The position numbers and the translations under genes are program-made. A model generated the notes under the pieces. That model was given only the letters and a program-made list of their open reading frames with translations. It was not told where the DNA came from and made no database searches. Below, in pieces: positions 1 through 8,132 of a stretch of 59,357 bases of DNA (position 1 is its first letter; every line of letters begins with the position of its first letter). The stretch lies in contig JAILDR010000060.1 of the NCBI GenBank assembly GCA_024689285.1, forward strand, positions 1-59,357, read 5' to 3'. Source of the stretch: Bacteroidales bacterium (lineage in GTDB: Bacteria > Bacteroidota > Bacteroidia > Bacteroidales > F082).

Positions 1-169
1 TTTGGAGGATGCCAAAGCCATGTTAGATAGTCAAAACACTGAAAACCAACACTCTTTGGAAGATATTTCGGTCATGGCAGGCTTCAATTCCTACGCCACT
101 TTCTTGCGCTCGTTCAAGAAAAAGTATGGGCAAACACCATCGCAATACCTGACGGAGAAAAAATCGTGA
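1..169 (+). CDS. C-terminal end of an AraC-family DNA-binding protein (5' truncated)
   Basis: The frame is open from base 2 to a TGA at 167-169 and gives the last 55 residues of a protein that begins outside the window. The residues match the second helix-turn-helix of AraC/XylS regulators: SLEDISVMAGF, then YATFLRSFKKKYGQTPSQY, which is the typical AraC tail. In Bacteroidota this tail ends either free AraC regulators or hybrid two-component regulators, and the fragment cannot tell which. It lies 68 bp upstream of the galactose operon on the same strand, so a role in sugar regulation is possible, but that is inference. Confidence 0.85.
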   Translation, partial: LEDAKAMLDSQNTENQHSLEDISVMAGFNSYATFLRSFKKKYGQTPSQYLTEKKS

Positions 170-237
170 CTAAATCAAAAATCTAAGTCACGCTATCAAT
201 TTTTTTCCTAATTTGCGCCCAAATTTAACCTTACACT

Positions 238-1383
238 ATGACTATCGAAGAATTAAAATCTCTTTTTAAGCAACGCTTTGGAAATGAGGGCGTTGTCTAC
301 ACTTCGCCGGGACGCATCAACCTCATTGGCGAACACACCGACTACAATGGAGGCTTCGTTTTCCCCGGAGCCATCGACAAGGGCATCTACGCCTGCATCC
401 GACTGAACGGCACCGACAAAGTGCGTGCCTACTCCTCTGATTATGACGCTTATAGCGAGTTTGGCCTTAACGAGGAGAACAAGCCCAACGAGGCTTGGGC
501 GCGCTATATCTTCGGCGTGTGCCGCGAGATCCAGAAGCGCGGATATAAGGTCGAGGGCTTCGATACGGCCTTCTTCGGCAATGTGCCGCTCGGCGCGGGA
601 ATGTCGTCGTCGGCAGCCTTGGAAAGCACCTTCGCCTTCGCAATCAACGACTTGCTCAGCCTTGGCATCGACAAGTTTGAACTTGCTCGCATCGGTCAAG
701 CCACGGAGCATAATTACGTCGGCGTGAAGTGCGGCATCATGGACCAGTTCGCCTCGCTCTTCGGCAAGGCAGGCCACCTGATGCGCCTCAACTGCGCCAC
801 GATGGAGTTTGAATACTTCCCTTTCAACCCCAAAGGCTACAAGGTGGTGCTGTTGGACACCGTCGTGAAGCACGAGTTGGCATCTTCGGCCTACAACCGT
901 CGTCGCGAGTCGTGTGAGAACGCCTGCGCCCATATCGCCAAAAAACATCCTGAGGTAAAGTATCTCAGCGATGCCACAATGGCTATGCTCAACGAAGTAA
1001 AAGCCGAGATTTCCGCCGAGGATTACATGCGCGCGGAATATGTCATCGGTGAAAAGCAACGCGTGCTTGACGTGTGCGACGCTTTGGAAAAAGATGACTA
1101 TGAAACCGTTGGCGACCGAATGTATGGCACCCACTATGGCATGAGCAAACTCTACGAAGTGAGTTGCGAAGAGCTGGATTACCTCAACGATATCGCTAAG
1201 GAATGCGGCGTGACCGGTTCCCGCGTAATGGGTGGCGGCTTCGGTGGCTGCACCATCAACTTGGCGAAAGAAGCGCTTTACGATAAGTTTATCGCCACAG
1301 CAAAAGAAAAATTCGCTGCCAAATTCGGCCACGAACCGAAGGTTTACGATGTCGTGATTTCAGATGGAGCCAGAAGAGTGTAA
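238..1383 (+). CDS. galK: Galactokinase
   Basis: Phosphorylates galactose at C1 with ATP, the first committed step of galactose use, in the cytoplasm. At 381 residues it is the usual size. The galactokinase signature GRINLIGEHTDYNGG lies at about residues 25-39. The GHMP-kinase phosphate loop GAGMSSSAALE is near residue 120, and the C-terminal glycine motif GGGFGGCTI near residue 335. The ATG at 238 is the only start ahead of the signature at normal spacing. Upstream, TAATTTG at about 210-216 is one base short of a -7 box, so the promoter is uncertain. It heads an operon with a nucleotidyltransferase, galM and a sugar porter. No galT follows, which is unusual for a Leloir operon. Confidence 0.97.
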   Translation: MTIEELKSLFKQRFGNEGVVYTSPGRINLIGEHTDYNGGFVFPGAIDKGIYACIRLNGTDKVRAYSSDYDAYSEFGLNEENKPNEAWARYIFGVCREIQKRGYKVEGFDTAFFGNVPLGAGMSSSAALESTFAFAINDLLSLGIDKFELARIGQATEHNYVGVKCGIMDQFASLFGKAGHLMRLNCATMEFEYFPFNPKGYKVVLLDTVVKHELASSAYNRRRESCENACAHIAKKHPEVKYLSDATMAMLNEVKAEISAEDYMRAEYVIGEKQRVLDVCDALEKDDYETVGDRMYGTHYGMSKLYEVSCEELDYLNDIAKECGVTGSRVMGGGFGGCTINLAKEALYDKFIATAKEKFAAKFGHEPKVYDVVISDGARRV

Positions 1384-1448
1384 CTTCAGCGCAAAGCGAT
1401 TAATAACGACCAGACAATCAATCAAACAATTCAACAATTCAACATACC

Positions 1449-2357
1449 ATGAAACCCACCTTATTAGTTTTAGCAGCAGGTATGGGCTCGCGCTACGGAG
1501 CCCTAAAGCAAATGGACGGCGTAGGTCCCAACAACGAAGCCATCCTCGATTATTCCATTTATGACGCCAAGCGCGCCGGTTTCGGCAAGGTGGTCTTCGT
1601 CATCCGCGAAGACTTCGCCGAGGCCTTTAAGAAAGTCAACAATGCGGAGAAATTCGGCATTCCCGTTGAATACGTCTACCAGTCGTTAGACAAGTTGCCG
1701 GAAGGCTTCAGCGTCCCCGAAGGCCGCGTAAAGCCTTGGGGCACCTGCCACGCTGTGCTGATGGCCAAGGACGTGATTCACGAGCCGTTTGCCGCCATCA
1801 ACGCCGACGACTTCTACGGCAAGGAAGCCTACGAAGTGCTGGCCAACTACCTCATGGAATGCGAAGGCAAGAAAGGTGCCTACAGCATGGTAGCCTACAA
1901 GCTGCGCAACACCATGTCGGACTTCGGCACCGTAAGTCGCGGCATCTGCACCGCCGACGCTGAGGGCAATCTGCAGACCATCGTCGAGCGCACCGCTATC
2001 GGTCACACCCCCGAAGGCGGCGCAGCCTACACCGACGAAACGGGCAGCCATCCTTTGGATATGGACTCGCTGGTATCGATGAACTTCTTCGGCTTCACGC
2101 CTGATTTCTTTGCCTATTCCGAGAAAGGCTTCGTCGAATTCCTGAAAGGCCCCGCACAAACCAACATCAAAGCCGAGTTCTTTATCCCGCTGATGGTGAA
2201 CCAAAGCATCAACGACGGCACAGCCAAGCTGAAAGTATTGTCGAGCAACGCCTCTTGGTTCGGTGTCACCTACAAAGAAGACAAACCCGATGTGATGCGC
2301 AAAATCAAGGAGTTGATTGACAAAGGCGTTTATCCTCTACATCTTTGGAGCGTATGA
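1449..2357 (+). CDS. Sugar-1-phosphate nucleotidyltransferase family protein
   Basis: 302 residues with the NTP-transferase fold. The N-terminal nucleotide-binding motif LAAGMGSRYGALKQ (residues 7-20) corresponds to GxGTR-x-K of glucose-1-phosphate uridylyl/thymidylyl transferases. A later acidic NADDFYG (about 118-124) is the likely metal site. The family joins a sugar 1-phosphate to an NTP. Its place directly after galK, and the overlap of its stop with galM, suggest that it acts on galactose 1-phosphate or glucose 1-phosphate in this pathway. That is inference; the substrate cannot be read from sequence. The 65-bp gap after galK contains CAATT/CAAC repeats common in Bacteroidota leaders. 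Confidence 0.82.
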   Translation: MKPTLLVLAAGMGSRYGALKQMDGVGPNNEAILDYSIYDAKRAGFGKVVFVIREDFAEAFKKVNNAEKFGIPVEYVYQSLDKLPEGFSVPEGRVKPWGTCHAVLMAKDVIHEPFAAINADDFYGKEAYEVLANYLMECEGKKGAYSMVAYKLRNTMSDFGTVSRGICTADAEGNLQTIVERTAIGHTPEGGAAYTDETGSHPLDMDSLVSMNFFGFTPDFFAYSEKGFVEFLKGPAQTNIKAEFFIPLMVNQSINDGTAKLKVLSSNASWFGVTYKEDKPDVMRKIKELIDKGVYPLHLWSV

Positions 2358-3409
2358 ACATCGAAGTAAAAACCTGGGGCAGAACCCCCGACAACAAAGA
2401 CATTAAGCTCTACACGCTGACCAACGCCAACGGTATCAAAGTGCAGCTGAGCGACATCGGTGCCGGCATCGTCAGTATCGTTACGCCCGACCGCTACGGA
2501 CACATGGAAGACATCGCCCTGGGTTATCAGCATCCTTGGGATTACTACAACGACGGCCCCTGCGCCGGAAAGACTCCCGGACGTTACGCCAACCGCATCG
2601 CCAACGGTCGCTTCAAGATTGATGACAAGGAATACCAGCTGGAACTCAACACCAGCGACGGCAAGCATCACCTGCACGGCGGCAGCATAGGCTTCGCCAA
2701 CCAGAAGTGGGCCAGCCGCCTCAACGGCGAGAGCGTGGTGTTCACCTACCTCAGCGCAGACGGCGAGGCAGGCTATCCCGCCGAACTGCTGACCAAGGTG
2801 TATTATACCCTCAACGATGAAAACGAGCTGAACATCCGCTATTGCGCCTATTCGTCGGACACCACCATCATCAACCTGACCAACCACACCTATTTCAACC
2901 TGAAAGGTGAAGGCAACGGCAACATCCTCGACCACAAGCTGCGTCTGAACGCCTCGCGCTACCTGCCTGCCACCAACGAGCTGATTACCACAGGCGAGAT
3001 GGCACAAGTGGCCGACACCCCCATGGATTTCACCGAAGGCAAACTGATTGGGCGCGACATCAAGGAATCTTTCCCCGACCTCATCAACGGCAAAGGATAC
3101 GACAGCTGTTGGGTCATCGACGGCATCGAGAAGGACAAACTGTGTCTGGCTGCCGAGCTCTCACACGAAGGCACAGGACGCATAGTGAAAATCTATACTA
3201 CTCAACCCGGAGTGCAAGTATATACCGGCAATTGGCTCTCAGGTTGCCCCAAGGGTAAGAACGGCCATATCTACGAGGACTATTCAGGTGTAGCCCTTGA
3301 GTGCCAAGCTCTCCCCGACTCGCCTAACAAGCCCAACTTCCCCAATACCTTCTTGCGTTCGGGCGAAGAGTATAACGAAACGATTATCTTTAAATTTTCA
3401 ATAATATGA
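2354..3409 (+). CDS. galM: Aldose 1-epimerase (galactose mutarotase)
   Basis: Interconverts alpha and beta anomers of galactose and so feeds galactokinase. 351 residues from the ATG at 2354, a normal GalM length. Visible family marks are PGRYANRIANG (about 73-83), the catalytic-histidine stretch LTNHTYFNL (about 176-184), GYDSCWV and the C-terminal LECQALPDSPN. An in-frame TTG at 2345 would lengthen it by three residues. I chose the ATG because it overlaps the preceding stop as ATGA (2354-2357), a sign of coupled translation. Its own stop overlaps the next start in the same way. Confidence 0.95.
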   Translation: MNIEVKTWGRTPDNKDIKLYTLTNANGIKVQLSDIGAGIVSIVTPDRYGHMEDIALGYQHPWDYYNDGPCAGKTPGRYANRIANGRFKIDDKEYQLELNTSDGKHHLHGGSIGFANQKWASRLNGESVVFTYLSADGEAGYPAELLTKVYYTLNDENELNIRYCAYSSDTTIINLTNHTYFNLKGEGNGNILDHKLRLNASRYLPATNELITTGEMAQVADTPMDFTEGKLIGRDIKESFPDLINGKGYDSCWVIDGIEKDKLCLAAELSHEGTGRIVKIYTTQPGVQVYTGNWLSGCPKGKNGHIYEDYSGVALECQALPDSPNKPNFPNTFLRSGEEYNETIIFKFSII

Positions 3410-4695
3410 GTACAAAAACAAAACAATGGGGTGCCATCATCGTGATGATTGCCCTGTTTGCCATGATTGCCTTCGTGACCAATCTGTGTTCACCTATGGC
3501 CGTCATCGTGAAGAACCAATTCGGCGCCAGCAACTTCCTGTCGCAAATCGGCAACTACGGCAACTTCATTGCCTATTTGGTGATGGGTATCCCTTCGGGT
3601 ATGCTGATCAAGAAGTACGGCTATAAGAAAACAGCCTTGATCGCCCTTGCTGTGGGCATCATCGGCATCCTGGTACAATGGGCCAGCGGCAAGCTGGGCT
3701 TCGGTGTCTATCTCATCGGTGCCTTCATCTGCGGCTTCTGCATGTGCATGCTCAACACTGTCGTCAACCCGATGCTCAACCTGCTCGGTGGCGGTGGCAA
3801 CAAGGGCAACCAACTGATTCAAATCGGCGGTGTGTTCAACTCGGCAGCTGCTGTAGCCGTCTACATCATCATGGGCGCCCTCATCGGCGAGGCCACCAAG
3901 GCCAAGATTTCTGACGCCACCCCCGCCTTGATGATTGCTTTAGCCATCTTCGTCATCGGTTTCATCGTCATCCTCTTCACCAAGATTGAGGAGCCGCAAC
4001 AACCCGTCGAGAACAAACAAGCGGTTAAAGACAAATACAGCGCCTTCTCCTTCCGGCACTTCAAGCTGGGCATACTTGCTATCTTCCTGTACGGCGGTAT
4101 CGAGGTGGGTACGCCTACCTACATCCTGCAATACCTGACCGCAGAACCCACCGCAGCCACTCCAGGCTTAGCTATGAGCGGTACCATCGCGGGCCTCATC
4201 GTCGCCGTCTACTGGCTGATGATGCTCATCGGTCGTTTTATTGGTGGTGCCATCGGCGGCAAGGTATCGTCGAGAGCTATGGTGACTACTGTATCTATCG
4301 CTGCTATCGTCTTGGTACTGTTCGGTATGCTTGCCCCTCAAAGCTGGCAAGTTAACGTCCCTGGCGTCGACTGGGCTAATCTGAAAGTAATCTGGGCTGA
4401 AGTGCCGGTGGGCATCTTCGCCTTCATCCTGGTGGGTCTCTGCACCTCGGTGATGTGGGGCGCCATCTTCAACCTCGCCACCGAAGGCTTAGGCAAGTAC
4501 ACCGCCATTGCCTCGGGTGCTTTCATGACTATGGTCTTCGGCTTCGCCATCATGGTGGGTCTGCAGGGCCTCGTTGCCGACTGGACGGGCAGCTACATGA
4601 CCAGCTACGTCGTCGTGCTGTTCTGCGCCGCCTACATTCTGTTCTACGCTCTTGTCGGATACAAGAACGTGAACAAGGATATTCCTGTAGAATAA
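3406..4695 (+). CDS. MFS sugar transporter (glucose/galactose or fucose permease family)
   Basis: 429 residues, very hydrophobic, with about 12 membrane segments, typical of the FHS family of the major facilitator superfamily (GluP/FucP type). The N-terminal NLCSPMAVIVKNQFGAS and the loop GIPSGMLIKKYGYKK, which matches the MFS signature between segments 2 and 3, support this. It would import galactose or glucose with protons or sodium. The ATG at 3406 overlaps the galM stop as ATGA, and a hairpin terminator 25 bp beyond its stop ends the operon. The substrate is inferred from its neighbours. Confidence 0.92.
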   Translation: MSTKTKQWGAIIVMIALFAMIAFVTNLCSPMAVIVKNQFGASNFLSQIGNYGNFIAYLVMGIPSGMLIKKYGYKKTALIALAVGIIGILVQWASGKLGFGVYLIGAFICGFCMCMLNTVVNPMLNLLGGGGNKGNQLIQIGGVFNSAAAVAVYIIMGALIGEATKAKISDATPALMIALAIFVIGFIVILFTKIEEPQQPVENKQAVKDKYSAFSFRHFKLGILAIFLYGGIEVGTPTYILQYLTAEPTAATPGLAMSGTIAGLIVAVYWLMMLIGRFIGGAIGGKVSSRAMVTTVSIAAIVLVLFGMLAPQSWQVNVPGVDWANLKVIWAEVPVGIFAFILVGLCTSVMWGAIFNLATEGLGKYTAIASGAFMTMVFGFAIMVGLQGLVADWTGSYMTSYVVVLFCAAYILFYALVGYKNVNKDIPVE

Positions 4696-4719
4696 GCCAT
4701 TTTTCAATAAATCGCAAGA

Positions 4720-4753
4720 CCCGTCTGAATTTCCTCAGGCGGGTTTTGTTTTG
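4720..4753 (+). terminator. Intrinsic terminator of the galactose operon
   Basis: Arms CCCGTCTGA (4720-4728) and TCAGGCGGG (4735-4743) pair with one G-U, followed by TTTTGTTTTG. It begins 25 bp after the transporter stop. Confidence 0.85.
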
Positions 4754-4776
4754 TAACGACAGATTCCCTATCTTTG
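4744..4776 (+). promoter_or_regulatory. Bacteroidota promoter for the cysteine desulfidase-family gene
   Basis: -7 box TATCTTTG at 4769-4776, with a TTTTG at 4744-4748 about 20 bp upstream as a possible -33 element. The predicted transcript starts just before 4795, so the leader is very short. The element overlaps the T-tract of the preceding terminator. Confidence 0.75.
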
Positions 4777-4794
4777 CCGCAAAAATTTGAAACA

Positions 4795-6063
4795 ATGGAA
4801 AAAAGCGATTGTCTATACACCTCTTATCTGAACATCCTGAAAGAAGAGCTCGTTCCCGCTATGGGTTGCACCGAACCAATTTGTCTGGCCTACGCCGCCG
4901 CAAAAGCACGTAAAGTATTGGGCGACAAACCCAATCGGGTCGTGATTGTGGCCAGCGGCAACATCATCAAAAACGTAAAAAGCGTCATTGTGCCCAACAC
5001 GGGTGGCCTGAAAGGCTTGAAGGCATCGGTGGCAGCAGGCATCGTGGCCGGCAACCCCGACAACGTGCTGGAAGTCATCGCCGATGTTAAGCCCGAACAG
5101 AAAAAAGAAATCGCCCGTTTCCTTGAAACCACCCTCATCACGGTTGAACCTTTAGATTGCGTCGCCCGTTTGGACATCACCGTGCAGCTTTATAACAACG
5201 AACATTCGGCAAGTGTGCGTATCGCAGGGCACCACACCAATGTGGTCAGCATCGAGAAGGACGGCAAGTCGATTTTCGAGTGCAAGTGTTCAGACACCAA
5301 CGCCAACATGACCGACCGCGAGTGCCTGAAGATGGACAAGATCTATGACTTCGCCACCACTGCCGACCTTGCCGACCTGCGTCCTGTCATTGAGCGACAG
5401 ATGACCTGCAACAAAGCCATAGCTATGGAAGGCCTCAACAGCAAATGGGGAGCCAACGTGGGCAGCACCTTGCTCCGCTTCAACAACGACGTGCGTCAAA
5501 AAGCCAAAGCCTGGGCTGCGGCTGGCAGCGATGCCCGCATGAGCGGCTGCGAGATGCCCGTCATCATCAATTCGGGCAGCGGCAACCAAGGAATGACGGT
5601 GTGCCTGCCTATCCTCGCCTACTCCGAAGAATACGGCATCGACGAAGAACGCACCATCCGCGCCGTAGCGCTCTCCAACCTTGTCGCCATTCACCAAAAG
5701 ACGGGCATCGGCAGACTGTCGGCCTACTGCGGTGCCGTGAGTGCCGGCTGTGCCGCGGGTTGTGGCATTGCCTACCTCATGGGTGAGAACCTCGACAACA
5801 TTACGCACACCCTGGAAAACGCCTTGGGTATGGCCGCCGGCATCGTCTGCGACGGCGCCAAGCCTTCTTGCGCCGGCAAAATCGCCCTCTCTGTCGAGGC
5901 TGGTATACTCGGCTACGAGATGAGCAAACACGGCGACAACCTGCTCGGTGGCGACGGCATCATCGGCAACGATGCCGAAGAAACCATCGACCATATCGGA
6001 CGCTTAGGCCGCAACGGCATGAGAGAAACCGATGTCGAGATTCTCAAGATTATGGTTGAGTAA
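4795..6063 (+). CDS. L-cysteine desulfidase / L-serine dehydratase-alpha family protein (UPF0597)
   Basis: 422 residues from the ATG at 4795. The family includes the iron-sulfur L-cysteine desulfidase CyuA, which releases sulfide, ammonia and pyruvate from cysteine. Family marks are the N-terminal ELVPAMGCTEPI (about residues 15-26), the central NSGSGNQGMT and the C-terminal cysteine motif CDGAKPSCAGK, which probably holds an Fe-S cluster with the other cysteines. A TTG at 4774 in the same frame lies inside the -7 box and cannot be the start. The last 14 bp overlap the end of the convergent gene on the other strand. The substrate is uncertain. Confidence 0.85.
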   Translation: MEKSDCLYTSYLNILKEELVPAMGCTEPICLAYAAAKARKVLGDKPNRVVIVASGNIIKNVKSVIVPNTGGLKGLKASVAAGIVAGNPDNVLEVIADVKPEQKKEIARFLETTLITVEPLDCVARLDITVQLYNNEHSASVRIAGHHTNVVSIEKDGKSIFECKCSDTNANMTDRECLKMDKIYDFATTADLADLRPVIERQMTCNKAIAMEGLNSKWGANVGSTLLRFNNDVRQKAKAWAAAGSDARMSGCEMPVIINSGSGNQGMTVCLPILAYSEEYGIDEERTIRAVALSNLVAIHQKTGIGRLSAYCGAVSAGCAAGCGIAYLMGENLDNITHTLENALGMAAGIVCDGAKPSCAGKIALSVEAGILGYEMSKHGDNLLGGDGIIGNDAEETIDHIGRLGRNGMRETDVEILKIMVE

Positions 6064-7003
6064 AAAACGCCTTGATTTCCGACTCCTTCATGTCGCGGAA
6101 ACCGTATTCATGAACGGCTGTTCCTTCATCCATCAAGATGATGGTCGGGAATTGGCCATTGATGACTTTTATCATCCCTACCACGTTGTCGCACAGAACA
6201 TCCCTGTATCTGGCAGACTGCGATTTCACGTAAAAGCCCATGATGCTTTCTTCGCTACCCATGAAGATATAGGTAACGTTTTCCTCGGGGAAACCATAAT
6301 ATTGTTGCATCAGCGACAGCTTCTGCGCCGCCATTTGGCAAAGCTGGCAACCTGTTGAGAAAAAGCAGACAACCTGTTTGCCCTCATTCAGATGCAACGT
6401 ATCAAAAGGAGGCTCGTTCAAGAAATCGTCGAGAAGTTCCTTTTGTAGATGATGCCCTGAGTTGTTTGACGACACGAAATTATCAGGAGGCGACACCGCG
6501 AAAACAGCAACGGTTGAGCCCACCAAAGCAACGCCCAAAACCAGCCAGCGCGGAAGTTTCTTCCATTCCTTAACACGATAAACCGGCAGGAAAAGCAGCA
6601 TCAGCACTACGTTTTTCAAAAGGCTCCATTTAGGGTCAAGCGGCAAGAAATCGCCGAAACAATGGCAACTGTCGTTGCGGCCCATAGCGAGTGCATATAT
6701 TATTAATAAGGTGTAGCCAAACAGCATAACCATACTACTCCACCAATATAACTTATGCAGGGTATTGGAAACCAATCCAATGCCAAGGACGAGTTCAAAG
6801 ATAATGACTGCACGAGCCACCAAGAAGCTGAAATTCAGGCTAAAGAAATGGTAACTATAGATATAAAGCTCAAACTTGTCCATGTCGAAAATCTTCAACA
6901 CCGCCGAAGCAATAAAGACAAGCCCAAGCAGGATTTTAACGGCAAGCAGTATGTGTTCCTTGAATCTCAATGACTTCCTCCACCGAACAGGTTTTCCCAC
7001 CAT
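6050..7003 (-). CDS. MauE/DoxX-type membrane protein fused to a thioredoxin-like domain
   Basis: 317 residues. The N-terminal half has four or five membrane segments with the MauE/DoxX pattern, including CHCFGD (about residues 114-119). The C-terminal third is a thioredoxin-like domain with a CxxC site, STGCQLCQM, and YGFRDMKESEIKAFF at the end. Such fusions are thought to carry electrons across the membrane and supply periplasmic thiols. The function here is inferred. Start: the ATG at 7003 overlaps the upstream lipoprotein by 37 bp. A TTG at 6970 that overlaps the lipoprotein TGA (TTGA), behind GGAGG, is an equally good start. Its stop overlaps the convergent gene. Confidence 0.8.
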   Translation of the reverse strand: MVGKPVRWRKSLRFKEHILLAVKILLGLVFIASAVLKIFDMDKFELYIYSYHFFSLNFSFLVARAVIIFELVLGIGLVSNTLHKLYWWSSMVMLFGYTLLIIYALAMGRNDSCHCFGDFLPLDPKWSLLKNVVLMLLFLPVYRVKEWKKLPRWLVLGVALVGSTVAVFAVSPPDNFVSSNNSGHHLQKELLDDFLNEPPFDTLHLNEGKQVVCFFSTGCQLCQMAAQKLSLMQQYYGFPEENVTYIFMGSEESIMGFYVKSQSARYRDVLCDNVVGMIKVINGQFPTIILMDEGTAVHEYGFRDMKESEIKAFFTQP

Positions 7004-7254
7004 GTGTTTTGCTCACCAGTAGCCTCTTCTTTGGAGACTTCAGTACAAATCACCTGGCCCCAACCCACGATTTCCTTTGCGCGGTCGTTGCATGAAGAGT
7101 TATCCTCAATGGTGTAGAAATCCTCGCCGAGGTTCACCACCTCATCATTCTGTACCGTGGTGCAGCGGCAATAACGTGTTTTCTTGCACGACGTGGCCAC
7201 AAGAAGCAACATAGCCGCTAAAATTATCATCAGTTTTCTCATCTTCCGATTCAT
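6967..7254 (-). CDS. Small cysteine-rich lipoprotein
   Basis: 95 residues from the ATG at 7254. It has a signal peptide with the lipobox LVATSC, so the mature N-terminus would be the lipidated Cys. The mature part has four more cysteines (RYCRC, SSCND, VICTE), which could form two disulfides. I do not recognise the family. The frame extends upstream to 7332, but the -7 box at 7263-7270 makes 7254 the right start. It overlaps the thioredoxin-fusion gene by up to 37 bp on the same strand. Shared translation and the cysteines suggest that it may be a redox partner or substrate, which is inference. Confidence 0.72.
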   Translation of the reverse strand: MNRKMRKLMIILAAMLLLVATSCKKTRYCRCTTVQNDEVVNLGEDFYTIEDNSSCNDRAKEIVGWGQVICTEVSKEEATGEQNTWWENLFGGGSH

Positions 7255-7262
7255 ATTTGCCG

Positions 7263-7270
7263 CAAAATTA
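7263..7270 (-). promoter_or_regulatory. -7 box for the lipoprotein / thioredoxin-fusion operon
   Basis: Reads TAATTTTG on the minus strand, a full match to TAnnTTTG, 9 bp before the chosen ATG. The leader would be only a few bases. Confidence 0.65.
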
Positions 7271-7332
7271 GGATTTTTTGGAATACAAAGACATAAACGA
7301 AGGAAAATAAACAATATTGTCAGCAATTGCAA

Positions 7333-8022
7333 TTACTCAAACTCCGGATGCAGCTCGGCAAATTTACGTTCGTATTGCCGGATGCGGTTCAAGGTGCGGC
7401 GCGTCCAAATGAGACGCAACTCATTGCGTTCTTCTTCAGAGAGATGCCAGTCGATGTCGGTGGAGGCATGAAGCCGATTGGTCAGCGAATAGAGCAACAA
7501 AGCCGCCGACACGCTGATGTTGTAACTCTCCGTAAAGCCAAACATCGGAATCCGCACATGCATGTCGGAGTGCTCAACCGCATAATCCGAAAGGCCAAGT
7601 TTCTCAGTACCAAAAACCAGAGCGACAGGCTGATCCAAAGGCAAGGTATCAGGCGTAAAGTCATCACGGTGCGGACACGTGGCCACAATCTTATACCCCC
7701 TCTCGTGCAGATAATCAAAGGCTGCCGGCGTATTGAACCCACCACTATTGTAATGATGGAGATTGAGCCATTTCGTGCTGCCCAACACCACATCAGGATT
7801 CACGTCATATTGGTAGTTGTTTTCCACGATGTGGACATCCTGCACACCGCGCAAGTCGCAGCTACGCAAAACGGCGCTGGCATTATGCGGCTGAAAGATG
7901 TCCTCAAGGACAACGGTGACGTGACGGGTGCGGTAATCCAGCACTTCCTCAAAGCGTTGACGGCGTTCATCGGTGATGAACTGTATCAAGAATTCCAATA
8001 ATAAAGTATCGCGTGTAGTCAT
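7333..8022 (-). CDS. trmH: tRNA (guanosine(18)-2'-O)-methyltransferase, SpoU family
   Basis: Methylates the ribose of G18 in the tRNA D-loop using S-adenosylmethionine. 229 residues from the ATG at 8022, close to bacterial TrmH. The three SPOUT motifs are visible: LEDIFQPHNASAVLRSCD (motif 1), VFGTEKLGLS (motif 2) and IPMFGFTESYNISVSAAL (motif 3, SAM-binding knot). An upstream in-frame ATG at 8151 would add 43 mostly Phe/Leu residues over the divergent promoter, so I rejected it. It stands alone, divergent from the TPR gene. Confidence 0.9.
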   Translation of the reverse strand: MTTRDTLLLEFLIQFITDERRQRFEEVLDYRTRHVTVVLEDIFQPHNASAVLRSCDLRGVQDVHIVENNYQYDVNPDVVLGSTKWLNLHHYNSGGFNTPAAFDYLHERGYKIVATCPHRDDFTPDTLPLDQPVALVFGTEKLGLSDYAVEHSDMHVRIPMFGFTESYNISVSAALLLYSLTNRLHASTDIDWHLSEEERNELRLIWTRRTLNRIRQYERKFAELHPEFE

Positions 8023-8102
8023 GATAAAAAAGTAAAAGGTGTGCAAAAATACGAAAAAAGAAAAAAAATCAGAAAAAAGGTCGAAGGTATACCAAAAAAG
8101 CG

Positions 8103-8110
8103 TACTTTTG
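8103..8110 (+). promoter_or_regulatory. -7 box for the membrane TPR gene
   Basis: TACTTTTG matches TAnnTTTG, 22 bp before the ATG at 8133. Confidence 0.75.
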
Positions 8111-8132
8111 CAGCTCAAAATTTTGAATTGAT

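Noticed and set aside
253..1332. Long minus-strand open frame opposite galK
   Set aside because: Shadow of a high-GC third-position coding gene. No recognisable motif, and galK is certain on the other strand.
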